A stretch of 64,000 bases of DNA from Caulifigura coniformis. GTDB taxonomy: Bacteria; Planctomycetota; Planctomycetia; Planctomycetales; Planctomycetaceae. The position numbers and the translations under genes were made by a program. Within the stretch, counting starts at the first letter, position 1; each line of letters opens with the position of its first letter. Below are positions 19,100 through 27,349 of the stretch, piece after piece. The notes below the pieces were generated by a model. The model was not told where the DNA came from. It saw nothing but the letters and a program-made list of their open reading frames with translations, and ran no database searches. Location: assembly GCF_007745175.1 (NCBI RefSeq), contig NZ_CP036271.1, positions 372,001 to 436,000 on the forward strand. Reading direction: 5' to 3'.

Positions 19100-21058
19100 A
19101 TGAACGGACGGCCGTTCCGGATCGCAGCGGCAGGACTGGGCGCGGCGCTCATAGCGAGCATCGTTGCCGGACTCTCGCATTTCCGGATCGAGTCCCGACT
19201 TCTCGCGCGGTCGATCAGAATCCCCGTCTCATCCGCCACCGTTGTACTCGCGGCCAGTTCGCCGTCCGCCTCGCCGACTCACGCACAGACTTCTCCCGCT
19301 CTCCCGCCCGCTCCTCTGCCGGCGATCCCTCTTCCGCCGGACGTTGAGACCAACGCGCTCGACCTCCTTGCCCAGACGCTGCCGCAACGCGACCCCGTCT
19401 CGCGCGGCATGTCGCGGCCCGGGATGGCCGTCGTGTCGAATCTCCGCCGAAAGAAGGAGTTCGTCGAACTCCCTCCGCCCCCCGAGTTCCTCGATGAGCC
19501 GGCCGCCGACCTCGCCGTCGCTCCCCCCTTGCCCGTCCGGTCGATCGAGCCGGCCGCCGATTCCCGCCTTCTCGCGGAAATCGCCAGTCTGAAAAGTGAA
19601 CTCGAGCGACTGGGCCAGCAGCAACGGCTCGAACGCGAAGTCGAGCGCGACCGGCATGCTCGGGAACTCGCGGACGTCGCGACGGAGCATCGCCTGGCCG
19701 AACTGAAAGCTTCCATCGAAGAGCTGAAGGCGAAACAGTCCGAAGCGCGCACCGCGATGCTACAGGAGGAGCCGGCCCCGCCAGTCTTCGAACGCACCGT
19801 CCCGCAGCCGCCGCCCGAAGTGGCCCTTCCCGTCGCGGAAGCCCCCGCAGTCGATCCCACGGTCCGGATCGTCGAATCCACAACGGCGAACCATTTCGAC
19901 TTCCATTTCGACGCCGCCAGCCTCCAGGTCGCCCTCGCCCGCATCGGCGAGCACGGCGCAATGAACCTTGTCATCAGCCCGGAGATCGCCGGAATGGTGA
20001 CGGCCTCCTGGAAGAACATCACCGCCCGCGAAGCGCTCGACGCCGTCTGTCTGGCCCACGGGCTCACGGTTCAGGCGAATGGCGGGTTCCTGCTCGTTTC
20101 GAGGCCGAAGGAACCGCCCGCCCGGGTGGAACCGGCGAAGAAAACCGTCGCACAGATGTTCCGGCCGCTCTACATCTCGGGCCGCGACCTCCGTCCGCTG
20201 ATCGAGCCGTTGCTGACGCCGAACGTCGGCCGCGTCTCCGTCACCCTGCCGCAATCGACCGGCGAGGCCCGGCGGATACCGGGAGGTGCCGATTCGCTGT
20301 CGCAGCCCGATGCGGTGATGGTCGTCGACTATCCCGAGGTCATCGAACTCGTGGCGCGGACCATCTCGGAACTCGACGTTCCCGCGCCGCATGTGGAACT
20401 GGAAGCCACGATTCTCGACGTGCAGCTTTCGGGACGGGTGAAGGACGGCGTGGGATCGCTCATCGCGAACGGCGAGTTCAGCCATCGCCCCGGCTTCGTG
20501 AGTCTGGATGACCCGCAGATGTCGATGCCCTGCGACTCCTGCTGCCAGACCTGCGACATGCCCTGCAGCGAAGTGGTCCGGAAGCTCAAACTCTGGACCG
20601 ACGTGAAGCTGGTCTCGAATGCCCGCCTGCTGGTCCTCAACAAGCAGCCTGCGGAACTCCAGGTCGGCTCGGAAAGCCTGGCCATTCTGCCCCGGGGCGG
20701 AACCATGTCGACCTCCGCGGTCGATGGAGGAATGCGGCTCTTTGTGCGGCCGTTCGTGTCGGCCGACCATCTGGTGCGGCTGGAAGTTGCCCCCGAGGCG
20801 ATCACGTCCCGCTCGCAGCCGATGAACACGCGCCGCGAGACATTCGCTTCCGTGGCAACGAACGTGGCCGTTCCGAACGGGGGATCGCTCGTGATCGCCG
20901 GGCTGAACGTCGACCAGTCAGTCGCCCCCAGCGCCATCTTCCAGGGCTTCGGTCGGCCGAAGAAGAAGCACAAGGACGAAGCCGACCGGGCTGTGAGACG
21001 CGAAATCGTGATCATGATCACGCCGCGGGTGGTGCAGGGATGCGGGCCGCTTCATTGA
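19100..21058 (+). CDS. Secretin-like type II/III secretion system outer-membrane protein
   Basis: The 652-residue protein starts at ATG 19100 with GGAGG upstream. The N-terminus has a hydrophobic anchor (about 8-26), then a Pro-rich region and a charged coiled coil (about 150-215, LKSELERLGQQQRLE). An STN/N0-like domain follows (about 275-340: FDAASLQVALARIGEHGAMN, SWKNITAREALDAVCLAHGL), then an N1-type fold ending DVPAPHVELEATILDVQLSG. A cysteine-rich insert with CDSCCQTCDMPC lies near 477-490. The C-terminal secretin domain (about 500-645) shows ELQVGSE, RETFASVATNVAVPNGGSLV and REIVIMITPRVV. It should form a gated outer-membrane ring. Nearby genes for a FliF/YscJ ring protein and an AAA+ regulator hint at an envelope complex. 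No inner-membrane ATPase or pseudopilin is seen here. Confidence 0.87.
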   Translation: MNGRPFRIAAAGLGAALIASIVAGLSHFRIESRLLARSIRIPVSSATVVLAASSPSASPTHAQTSPALPPAPLPAIPLPPDVETNALDLLAQTLPQRDPVSRGMSRPGMAVVSNLRRKKEFVELPPPPEFLDEPAADLAVAPPLPVRSIEPAADSRLLAEIASLKSELERLGQQQRLEREVERDRHARELADVATEHRLAELKASIEELKAKQSEARTAMLQEEPAPPVFERTVPQPPPEVALPVAEAPAVDPTVRIVESTTANHFDFHFDAASLQVALARIGEHGAMNLVISPEIAGMVTASWKNITAREALDAVCLAHGLTVQANGGFLLVSRPKEPPARVEPAKKTVAQMFRPLYISGRDLRPLIEPLLTPNVGRVSVTLPQSTGEARRIPGGADSLSQPDAVMVVDYPEVIELVARTISELDVPAPHVELEATILDVQLSGRVKDGVGSLIANGEFSHRPGFVSLDDPQMSMPCDSCCQTCDMPCSEVVRKLKLWTDVKLVSNARLLVLNKQPAELQVGSESLAILPRGGTMSTSAVDGGMRLFVRPFVSADHLVRLEVAPEAITSRSQPMNTRRETFASVATNVAVPNGGSLVIAGLNVDQSVAPSAIFQGFGRPKKKHKDEADRAVRREIVIMITPRVVQGCGPLH

Positions 21059-21124
21059 ACCCTGAAACATGACGGTGCACAGGAGATGGATAGACTGGAG
21101 AACGATAGTCTTCAGGGATTCATC

Positions 21125-21358
21125 ATGTACGACCGTATCGTCTCTGTTCCCGGTATTCTCGGCGGCAAGCCAATCGTCCGGGGAACGCGCATGAGCGTCG
21201 AGTTCATCCTTGAGATGCTCGCGTCGGGCGCCACTCGTGAACAGATTGTGGAGACTTATCCCCTCTTGACGATTGAAGACGTCGAGCAGGGGATTCTGTT
21301 CGCCGCGGCCTTGTTGCGGAACGAAGACGTCTATGTCCACGTCGACGACGTGTCGTGA
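21125..21358 (+). CDS. DUF433 protein (antitoxin-like)
   Basis: A 77-residue protein starts at ATG 21125 (MYDRIVSVPGILGGKPIVRG). The pattern GILGGKPIVRGTRMSVEFIL, then an LASGATREQIVETYPLLT helix-turn-helix segment and EDVEQGILFAA, is diagnostic of DUF433. Members of this family usually act as the antitoxin half of a pair with a DUF5615 PIN-like nuclease encoded just downstream. No such partner frame follows here: the next gene begins 485 bp on, and the DNA between contains stops in all frames. It is thus an orphan or a leftover. It lies 66 bp after the secretin stop and could be cotranscribed with it. Confidence 0.82.
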   Translation: MYDRIVSVPGILGGKPIVRGTRMSVEFILEMLASGATREQIVETYPLLTIEDVEQGILFAAALLRNEDVYVHVDDVS

Positions 21359-21843
21359 CGCTCTTCGCATCTGGCGTCTCGTGACCTCGTCGCTCAGGAC
21401 GCAGACTTCGGGCTCGCGTATGGCCCCGTCGCGATTCGTGTCCGAACCTTGATGTGGTGCCCCGGCGGGCAGCCATCGCGCAGCGTCGGGTTCTCCGGCG
21501 ACCGACTTCGCGCAGTTTCTGCCGGTCCACGGCCGCAAACGCCCCGTATCGGCCTTCAGAAGCCCAAACTTGAAAGTCTTTCAAAGCCCGATAGTCAAAC
21601 CTGCAAAAACCGCTTGACACTTTTCGCGACCGGCAGATATCAACCGGTCCTTCGCTGTCTCACCTCTCAAAGTCTTCCCCCCCACGCCACTTCCAACTTT
21701 CGCAATCCCGCGGGGCACATTCGTACCCACGCAAGGATCGCCGTCTGCCTTCGTCTGACTTCCGTTCTGGAATCATTCGTCTCCGGATCGCGTTCTGCGC
21801 TCACAGTGCGATTGAGCCCCATCCCACCGGGAGGAGCTTCTCC
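21359..21843. other. Intergenic region with palindrome and promoter-like sequence
   Basis: No supported gene is visible in this 485-bp stretch. It contains a short palindrome (TTGAAAG-T-CTTTCAA, 21570-21584) and a sigma-70-like promoter to its right (21614-21643). Both are placed to drive the AAA+ regulator gene at 21844. Confidence 0.5.
21570..21643 (+). promoter_or_regulatory. Putative sigma-70 promoter with upstream palindrome
   Basis: TTGACA (21614-21619) is followed after 18 bp by TATCAA (21638-21643), a good -35 and a fair -10. The 15-bp palindrome TTGAAAG-T-CTTTCAA (21570-21584) lies just upstream of the -35 and could bind a dimeric regulator. The spacing leaves a leader of about 195 nt before the ATG at 21844. 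Confidence 0.45.
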
Positions 21844-23220
21844 ATGAGCGACATTGCATCCTCCGCGACAATTCGCCTGACCGGCCGCGTCGCGGTCTGG
21901 TCCCGCGATGAGCGGGCCCGCCAGCGTCTGGTGCTGGCCATCCAGCAGAACGGCTATGAGGCCGTCGAGTTTGCCACCATCGAAACCCTGCGAACGGGCA
22001 TCGCTTCGAGCCCGTTCTCGGCCTGCGTGATTGACGAGCCGGATCATCCGGACGTCGTCCGTGCCACGGAACAGGCCGCCCGCCAGGGTGGTCACCCGAC
22101 GCAGTTCGTCGTGCTGCCTTCACTGGGAGCACGCGGCATGCCGTTCGGCGGGCCGGTCTGCGACGTGCTCGAGCCGCCCCAGACGGCTGAACGCCTCGGC
22201 CGGGCGCTGTTCGCCGCCGTCGGTCGCTCGCGGCTGCTCGCCGAAAACCTGAACCTCAAGCGGCGCCTTGAAAGCCGCATGTTCGAAGACCTCGTCGGCC
22301 ACAGCGAAGCGATGGATACGCTCCGCCGGAAGGTCGGTGAAGCCAGCGAGCATGAACGCCCGGTCCTGATTCATGGTGAGGCCGGAGCCGGCACGTCGAT
22401 CGTGTCGCGAGCCATTCACCTCGCCCGCTGCGGCGGTCGCCGACCGTTCCTCAAGATCTCGTGCTCGGTGCTGTCGGCCGCGGTCGTCCAGGCCGAACTG
22501 TTCGGCGACGGACGCAACGCGGGCCGGTTCGCCTCGGCCACCGGCGGCACCCTGCTGCTCGAAGACGTGGAAGCCCTGGCCCTGCCGGTGCAGGAACAGC
22601 TGGTGAAGGTGCTGGAAGAGAAGCAGTATCGTCCGACCGGTTCGGACACGCCGCTTCCGCTCCAGGTGCGGATCCTGGCTTCGACGCACTGCGACCTGCA
22701 GCAGCTCGCCGCGGCCGGCAAGTTCCATCCGGGACTGGTCCGCCATCTGCGAGTCGATGCGATCCACGTCCCGCCGCTCCGCGACCGTATGGAAGACCTG
22801 TCGACGCTGGCCGAGCAGTTCCTGACGGAATGTGCCGTCCGCGAAGGACAGCCGGTTCGCAAGCTGAGCCCCGAGGCTCTCGAGCGGATGCGTCAGTACA
22901 ACTGGCCGGAAAACTGTCGCGAACTGCAGAACGTCATCAGCCGCTGCTGCTCACTGAGCACGGCAACCATCATCACGGCCGAGATGATCGAGCCCTGGCT
23001 CGAGAAGTCGGCTGACGATGAAGCGACCGATCCGGGCATGACGCTGGCTTCGATGGAACGCAAGCTGATCGAAGCGACGTTCAACCGCTTCGCCGGCAAC
23101 CGCGAACTGACGGCCAAGGCCCTGAAGATTGGTCTCCGCACTCTCTCCGGCAAGCTCCGCGAGTACGGCTACCCGCCGCGTGGAGGCCCGGGTTCGAACC
23201 GCGAAGCCCGCGCCGCCTGA
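21844..23220 (+). CDS. Degenerate sigma-54-activator-like AAA+ protein with receiver-like N-terminus and Fis-type HTH
   Basis: The 458-residue protein has GGGAGGAG before ATG 21844. Residues about 15-130 look like a receiver-type fold, but no clear phospho-acceptor Asp surroundings are seen. An AAA+ domain resembling NtrC-type activators follows (about 150-385): DLVGHSEAMDTLRRKV, VLIHGEAGAGTS (about 174-185), AELFGDGRNAGRF, GGTLLLEDVEAL, PPLRDRMEDL and NWPENCRELQNVI. Key parts are altered: the Walker A Lys is Thr, and the GAFTGA loop that contacts sigma-54 is absent after ELFG. The C-terminal helix-turn-helix (about 415-445, NRELTAKALKIGLRTLSGKL) is intact. It probably binds DNA but is unlikely to remodel sigma-54 polymerase in the usual way. 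It ends at a strong terminator. Confidence 0.88.
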   Translation: MSDIASSATIRLTGRVAVWSRDERARQRLVLAIQQNGYEAVEFATIETLRTGIASSPFSACVIDEPDHPDVVRATEQAARQGGHPTQFVVLPSLGARGMPFGGPVCDVLEPPQTAERLGRALFAAVGRSRLLAENLNLKRRLESRMFEDLVGHSEAMDTLRRKVGEASEHERPVLIHGEAGAGTSIVSRAIHLARCGGRRPFLKISCSVLSAAVVQAELFGDGRNAGRFASATGGTLLLEDVEALALPVQEQLVKVLEEKQYRPTGSDTPLPLQVRILASTHCDLQQLAAAGKFHPGLVRHLRVDAIHVPPLRDRMEDLSTLAEQFLTECAVREGQPVRKLSPEALERMRQYNWPENCRELQNVISRCCSLSTATIITAEMIEPWLEKSADDEATDPGMTLASMERKLIEATFNRFAGNRELTAKALKIGLRTLSGKLREYGYPPRGGPGSNREARAA

Positions 23221-23239
23221 TCGCGGCAGAGTCCCCCAC

Positions 23240-23275
23240 GAAGCCCGGCTTTTGGCAAAAGGCCGGGCTTCTTTT
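23240..23275 (+). terminator. Rho-independent terminator after the AAA+ gene
   Basis: Arms GAAGCCCGGC (23240-23249) and GCCGGGCTTC (23262-23271) are followed by TTTT. The loop contains TTTTGG and CAAAAGG, which extend the stem. The stem sequence is nearly the same as at 6073-6100. Confidence 0.8.
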
Positions 23276-23369
23276 CAACCTGCTGCCAGCGTCGATCCCA
23301 ACGAATCCCCCGCGGCAGCCCCCGAACCCTCCGTACCGAGTTCCCCTTCCCCACCAGGAGCCGTCTGCC

Positions 23370-23789
23370 ATGCCCACGCGACTCCTTCTCCTGGCGATCT
23401 TCTGCCTGCCTGGCAGCAGCTGCGCGAGAAGTTCCCGCGCGATCGTCGACGGAGATCCCTTCCTCGCCCCGACCAGCACCCAGGTCGCCTTCGACGAGCG
23501 GACCGCGGCCCCGGTTGACCCACCCACCCAGTCAGCTCCCCAGGTCAGGGAGACCGCCTCGGTCGTCGACAACAGCCTGATCGGAGTCGACGTCGATGTC
23601 GCGTCGGGCCAGACATCCATGTCGCCGCCGGAGAAAAAAGAATGGTGGCACACCGCATCGGCCGCGGAGGCCTCCGGGGAGATGCAGACCGTGATGAAGG
23701 ATGACATCAAGGTCCCCGATGCGGCATCCGTCAATGGCCGCGTCGGCCACTTCAGCGTCGACTACGGAGTCGGAACGCGAATCAAATAG
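23370..23789 (+). CDS. Small secreted protein or lipoprotein, function unknown
   Basis: A 139-residue protein starts at ATG 23370 with AGGAG 9 nt upstream. The N-terminus MPTRLLLLAIFCLPGSSCAR is a signal sequence with a Cys at the expected place for lipidation, though GSSC is a weak lipobox. The mature part is acidic and disordered-looking (many Val, Asp, Thr, Ser), with no known domain. It sits between the AAA+ regulator and the FliF-like gene, 72 bp before the latter, suggesting a shared transcript and a role in the same envelope structure. That link is inference from position only. Confidence 0.65.
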   Translation: MPTRLLLLAIFCLPGSSCARSSRAIVDGDPFLAPTSTQVAFDERTAAPVDPPTQSAPQVRETASVVDNSLIGVDVDVASGQTSMSPPEKKEWWHTASAAEASGEMQTVMKDDIKVPDAASVNGRVGHFSVDYGVGTRIK

Positions 23790-23861
23790 ACCACCGATCC
23801 GTTCGCTTCCCTTCCTGAAACTCGACAGCTGAGCGAATCGCTCATTTCCCCCGAAGAAGTC

Positions 23862-25205
23862 ATGGACGACTCGATCGACACCACGTCTTCAATTGCCGAC
23901 CGATTCCGCGCCCTGCCGGAAACGCAGCGACGCCTGCTGCCGGTCGTCGTCGTGGCCATCGTTCTCGCCGCCGGTTGGCTCCTTTCGCAGCGCAGCGGTG
24001 CGACCGCCGTGCTCCCGCTCCCGCACGGTCTCACCCCCGCGGCTGCAGTCGCCCACCTCGCCGAACGAGGCGTCCCGGATGCGAAAACGAGCGGCCCCGG
24101 CAAGATCACCGTTCCCGCCGCCAGAACGGCGGACGCCCGGCGCTTCCTCGACGAACTCTCCGCCGTCTCAACCTCCTGGGCCGACGAATGGGAAAAATCG
24201 AATTCCCAGCTCGGCCAGTTCTCCGGACATCGTGAACGCGACGCCGCCAGGGAAATCGCCCGCGCCCGCATGATCGGTCGGCTCCTCCGCCAGATGCCCG
24301 GCATCGCCCAGGCCGATGTCGTCTGGGATGAAGAAGACTCCGCCGGCTGGCGTGCTCCGCAGAAAACCCGCTGCACCGTCTATCTCCGCCCGCAGACCGG
24401 CTACGAAATCACCGCCGACGTCGCGCGTTCCGTCCGGCAGGCTGTCGCCGGAAGCAAGAAACACCTCGCCGCCGAAGACATCGTCGTCATGGATCTCGAT
24501 CGCATGACGACCTTCGACGCCGTTCCGTCCGGCATCGACGAAACCACCCGCAGCCTCGCCGAGCGCGAAGTGATCGAGCTGCGCCAGGAAGTCGAAACCG
24601 CGCTGCGCGACTGCGCCGGCGTGCGGGTCAACGTGTCCGTCAACTGGCTCGACCATCGAGCCGAAGACACCGAAGTGGAACTGCTCTCGGTCAGTCGCCG
24701 CGAGACCGCCCGGCGTCCGATCCAGCTCGCGTCGTCGAATGGTTTCCTGGAAGAACTGTCTCGCGATGAAGAAGTCCCGGGCCCGTTCGAACCGAGCATC
24801 CAGATCACCGTGACCGCCCCCGAAGATGCCGCGGCCGAATGGGCTCTGCAGCATTCCCCGAATGCCGCCCACGATCCCGAGGTCAAACCGGCCAGCTTCC
24901 AGCGCCCCCTGAAAGCCAAGGCCGCCGACACCATCCGCCAGAGCGTCTGCTCCGTGCTCTCGAAATTCGACCGCCGCAACCTGGCTAAAGGCGTCTCGGT
25001 CCACCTCACCGCCGCAACCGGCGTCGCGGAAACACTCGAAACTGTTCCCGACGAGCGAGTCATCGACCCCCTCTGGTTCCTGGCGATCGCGATCATCGGC
25101 TGTGCCGCCGGCGCCTGGGTCCTCTCCAGCGCCTTCGCCAGCGATGACCGCTCCCCGATGGCCCACGCCGGCCATCACTTCGACGAACCCGCCGCGCCGG
25201 TCTAA
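23862..25205 (+). CDS. FliF/YscJ-family MS-ring-like protein
   Basis: The 447-residue protein starts at ATG 23862. A first transmembrane helix (about 26-45, LLPVVVVAIVLAAGWLL) is followed by a ring-building motif region. The stretch PHGLTPAAAVAHLAERGVPD with KITVPAARTADARRFLDEL matches the YscJ-like domain, and VYLRPQTGYEITADVARSVR with KKHLAAEDIVVMDLDRM matches the second ring-building motif of FliF. A second transmembrane helix lies near 395-420. Flagellar FliF is about 550 residues and ends in a FliG-binding tail; here almost nothing follows the second helix, so FliG docking is unlikely. No other flagellar gene is near. It is either a divergent flagellar MS-ring or, more interestingly, the inner ring of a separate secretion-like complex with the secretin upstream. 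Confidence 0.85.
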   Translation: MDDSIDTTSSIADRFRALPETQRRLLPVVVVAIVLAAGWLLSQRSGATAVLPLPHGLTPAAAVAHLAERGVPDAKTSGPGKITVPAARTADARRFLDELSAVSTSWADEWEKSNSQLGQFSGHRERDAAREIARARMIGRLLRQMPGIAQADVVWDEEDSAGWRAPQKTRCTVYLRPQTGYEITADVARSVRQAVAGSKKHLAAEDIVVMDLDRMTTFDAVPSGIDETTRSLAEREVIELRQEVETALRDCAGVRVNVSVNWLDHRAEDTEVELLSVSRRETARRPIQLASSNGFLEELSRDEEVPGPFEPSIQITVTAPEDAAAEWALQHSPNAAHDPEVKPASFQRPLKAKAADTIRQSVCSVLSKFDRRNLAKGVSVHLTAATGVAETLETVPDERVIDPLWFLAIAIIGCAAGAWVLSSAFASDDRSPMAHAGHHFDEPAAPV

Positions 25206-25292
25206 GCAATGCCAGCGACTCACAGGTAATGACAACCGACCGCGATGGCGCGTGGACATTCGCTGTCGCTGAGGCCTTCCCCCCGGGACGAG

Positions 25293-25388
25293 ACCTGTGA
25301 CGACCTGTGACGAGACCTGTGACAGCGAAAACCGTCTGAAACATTGGAGTTCTGGACCTGTGACATGTGTGACATGTCTGACGAGCTG
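25293..25388. repeat. Cluster of short direct repeats (ACCTGTGAC)
   Basis: Exact 9-mers start at 25293, 25303, 25315 and 25356. They are followed by the variants ATGTGTGAC and ATGTCTGAC. The spacing (10, 12, 41 bp) is irregular, so this is not a CRISPR array. It lies just past the FliF-like gene stop and could be a protein-binding cluster or simple slippage-derived sequence. Confidence 0.6.
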
Positions 25389-25562
25389 TGGAGTGTTTTT
25401 TCACTTCAACTCGTGGGGCTGCCCCCCTCTGTTTGCGTTGCAAAAGAACGAGCTCTCTAACGTGACGCGAGGGGTTGCGCATCTGGAAGAGCCTTCGCCT
25501 GCCTGAAGGGGCCTTGGGCCGGAACCTTCGGTTGGGAAGGTGGTTGCGTCGCATGCCGCCGC

Positions 25563-25660
25563 CGGGCGAGTCCCTTTTTCACACCAGGTCGTCGGTCGTC
25601 ACCGCAGATCATGTTGCGGCAACGACGAACTGGCCCATCTTGAAAAAAGTGACCAGCCTT
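25563..25660. repeat. Imperfect direct repeat, copy A
   Basis: This block shares with 25954-26066 the ordered segments CTTTTTCA, GTCGT..CGTCACCGC, GCGGCAACGACG, GGCCATC and AAGTGACCAGCC. By eye, identity is about 80% over the aligned part. It has no coding signal of its own. Confidence 0.6.
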
Positions 25661-25953
25661 GCGCGCAACTCTCAAGCTTGTGCAGGGATCGGGCACACTG
25701 CGGAGGTGTTTGACGCCGAGGGGAGCAAGGAGGGCGCGTTGTGTGGGTGGTCCTGTACTCCTCGCCCTCTTTTCCTGCGGAAGTTCAGTGGAAGGATCGG
25801 GAGAGCGTGGGTGGCGCGGACTGGGAGCCGGCCGGGCCGGGTTGTGTGACGACAGGTTGACGGTGGTTGTGATCATGCGGACCTCCACCATGACGGGGGC
25901 GGTTGCGCGGGGGGGCCGGGTCCTCGGTACTCGGGAGTCGGGAGGGGATTGGG

Positions 25954-26066
25954 GCGGGGCGATTCACTTTTTCAAAGTCGGTCGTCTCTCGTCACCGCGG
26001 GTCATTCTGCGGCAACGACGCACGCCAACGACGAATGGGGCCATCCTGAGAAAGTGACCAGCCCTG
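25954..26066. repeat. Imperfect direct repeat, copy B
   Basis: This is the second copy of the block at 25563-25660, in the same orientation, with a short insertion that doubles the CAACGACG motif. Both copies lie in a gene-free zone, which suggests an intergenic repeat family. Confidence 0.6.
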
Positions 26067-26192
26067 CATGCCTCAGCGAGTTTCTGGCATCGAGCCGGGA
26101 CGTTTGCCGGGATCCCTGGTTCCGCAGGCGATGAACGGACCAATGCGAATCGAGAACCGTCCAATCGCCTGCACAGGAGCCATGAAAATGGC

Positions 26193-27329
26193 CTAACTCC
26201 GCTGCCGCCCGCTCACAACGTAGTACTTCCTCGATTCGCGAACATCGATGTCGACAAAGAACTGACGCATCCGCGCTTCGAACCATTCCGGCTTCCGCGT
26301 GACCATCGCCACCCGGCCTCCCGGCTTCAGGCCGCGGCGGGCCGCCTGCACGAAAATCTCCGCGATCCGGAACTGCGAGTGATACGGCGGATTCCCGACC
26401 GCCAGGTCGAATTCTCCGGCCGTCGGAATCTCCCCCGTGGCTGTGACGGCTGCCGTCACGCGTTCAAGAGCGTTCCGCTTCGCCCCTTCGAGCGTGCATT
26501 CGATCGCGCGCGTGTTGGCGTCGATCCCGTGCAGGGAAATGCCAGGCCGGCGAAGCGCCAACGCCAGTCCCACCGCCCCGGATCCGCAGCCGATATCGAG
26601 AACCCGTTCCCCCGCGTTCACATCGACGGCTTCCAGGAGCGCGCGGGCGCCCAGGTCGAGCTCGCGGTGGCTGAACACACCCGGCCGCGTCACGACCTTC
26701 ACCAGGTTGCCCGCGTCGCGAAACGCATACTCGGCCTCGAAGTTCCGAAGCCGCTTCGGAGCCGCATCCCGCGTTGCGAGGTACACCACCCCGTGATGAT
26801 GCGCATCACGGCGCACTTTCTTGAAGATCTTCCGCAGCTCATCGTGGACCCATCGATCGTCCGGATTGTCAACGCCGCAGGCCAGCCAGCCTCCATCCAC
26901 GAGCCGTTGGGCCGCCTGCTGCATCAGCTCGCGTACGAACTCCCCTTCGCCCCGATGGCTCGACGGAATCACCACGCCGTCGAACGGCCCCTCCGGAAGA
27001 TCGGTTTGAGCGACGATCTCCAGGGGTTGCGTGATCTCGCTGTTGAGATCGCACCATTCGCGCGTCTCCTGCGCCGCATACGTATCGACGAACCAGCAGG
27101 TGACCGCCGCGACGGCCGGCAGCGCCGCAAGCTCCGCCGCAAGTTGTCCGCGTCCCAGCGACGTGCATAGGATGCGCCCCGCGGGATGGACCGGAAACCG
27201 CTCGATCAGCAGCCTCTCCGACGAATGCGGCTTGGGCGGGCTGGGAGAGAGATCGTCCTCGTCGTCTTCAGGCGGCTTTTTGCGAGACACGTATGCAGTG
27301 GTCCGGAAAAGAAATGCGAAACGGGGCAT
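26193..27329 (-). CDS. Class I SAM-dependent methyltransferase, RsmC/RlmG-like
   Basis: This is a 378-residue protein using ATG 27329 (MPRFAFLFRTTAYVSRKK). The N-terminal half is a degenerate methyltransferase-like domain, as in RsmC and RlmG. The C-terminal half is the active fold: GVFSHRELDLGARALLE, then VLDIGCGSGAVGLALA (SAM-binding motif I), GIDANTRA, and the guanine-N2 methyltransferase catalytic motif AVGNPPYHSQF. The likely reaction is N2-methylation of a guanosine in 16S or 23S rRNA, in the cytoplasm. The exact target (G1207 or G1835 type) cannot be told by eye. A longer in-frame reading exists upstream but overlaps the divergent hydrolase gene and is not needed. Confidence 0.88.
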   Translation of the reverse strand: MPRFAFLFRTTAYVSRKKPPEDDEDDLSPSPPKPHSSERLLIERFPVHPAGRILCTSLGRGQLAAELAALPAVAAVTCWFVDTYAAQETREWCDLNSEITQPLEIVAQTDLPEGPFDGVVIPSSHRGEGEFVRELMQQAAQRLVDGGWLACGVDNPDDRWVHDELRKIFKKVRRDAHHHGVVYLATRDAAPKRLRNFEAEYAFRDAGNLVKVVTRPGVFSHRELDLGARALLEAVDVNAGERVLDIGCGSGAVGLALALRRPGISLHGIDANTRAIECTLEGAKRNALERVTAAVTATGEIPTAGEFDLAVGNPPYHSQFRIAEIFVQAARRGLKPGGRVAMVTRKPEWFEARMRQFFVDIDVRESRKYYVVSGRQRS

Positions 27330-27349
27330 CGTCCGCAGATTGGCGAGCA

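Larger units (their letters stand above)
25206..26192. other. Gene-free repeat-bearing interval
   Basis: About 990 bp contains no supported gene. Two kinds of repeat occur. Clustered copies of ACCTGTGAC lie at 25293-25364. A pair of related blocks of roughly 100-110 bp lies at about 25563-25660 and 25954-26066. Short frames here are low-complexity and are shared between the two blocks only because the DNA is repeated. Confidence 0.55.

Noticed and set aside
21359-21640. Possible DUF5615 toxin remnant after DUF433
   Set aside because: A few residues could be read as toxin-like, but stops interrupt every frame and no conserved Asp pattern could be followed.
25293-25388. Possible CRISPR array
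   Set aside because: Repeat units are only 9 bp with spacers of 1-32 bp of varying length, and no cas genes are present.
27293-27349. Longer N-terminus for the alpha/beta hydrolase
   Set aside because: It overlaps the start of the divergent methyltransferase gene and places the signal peptide about 100 residues inside the protein.
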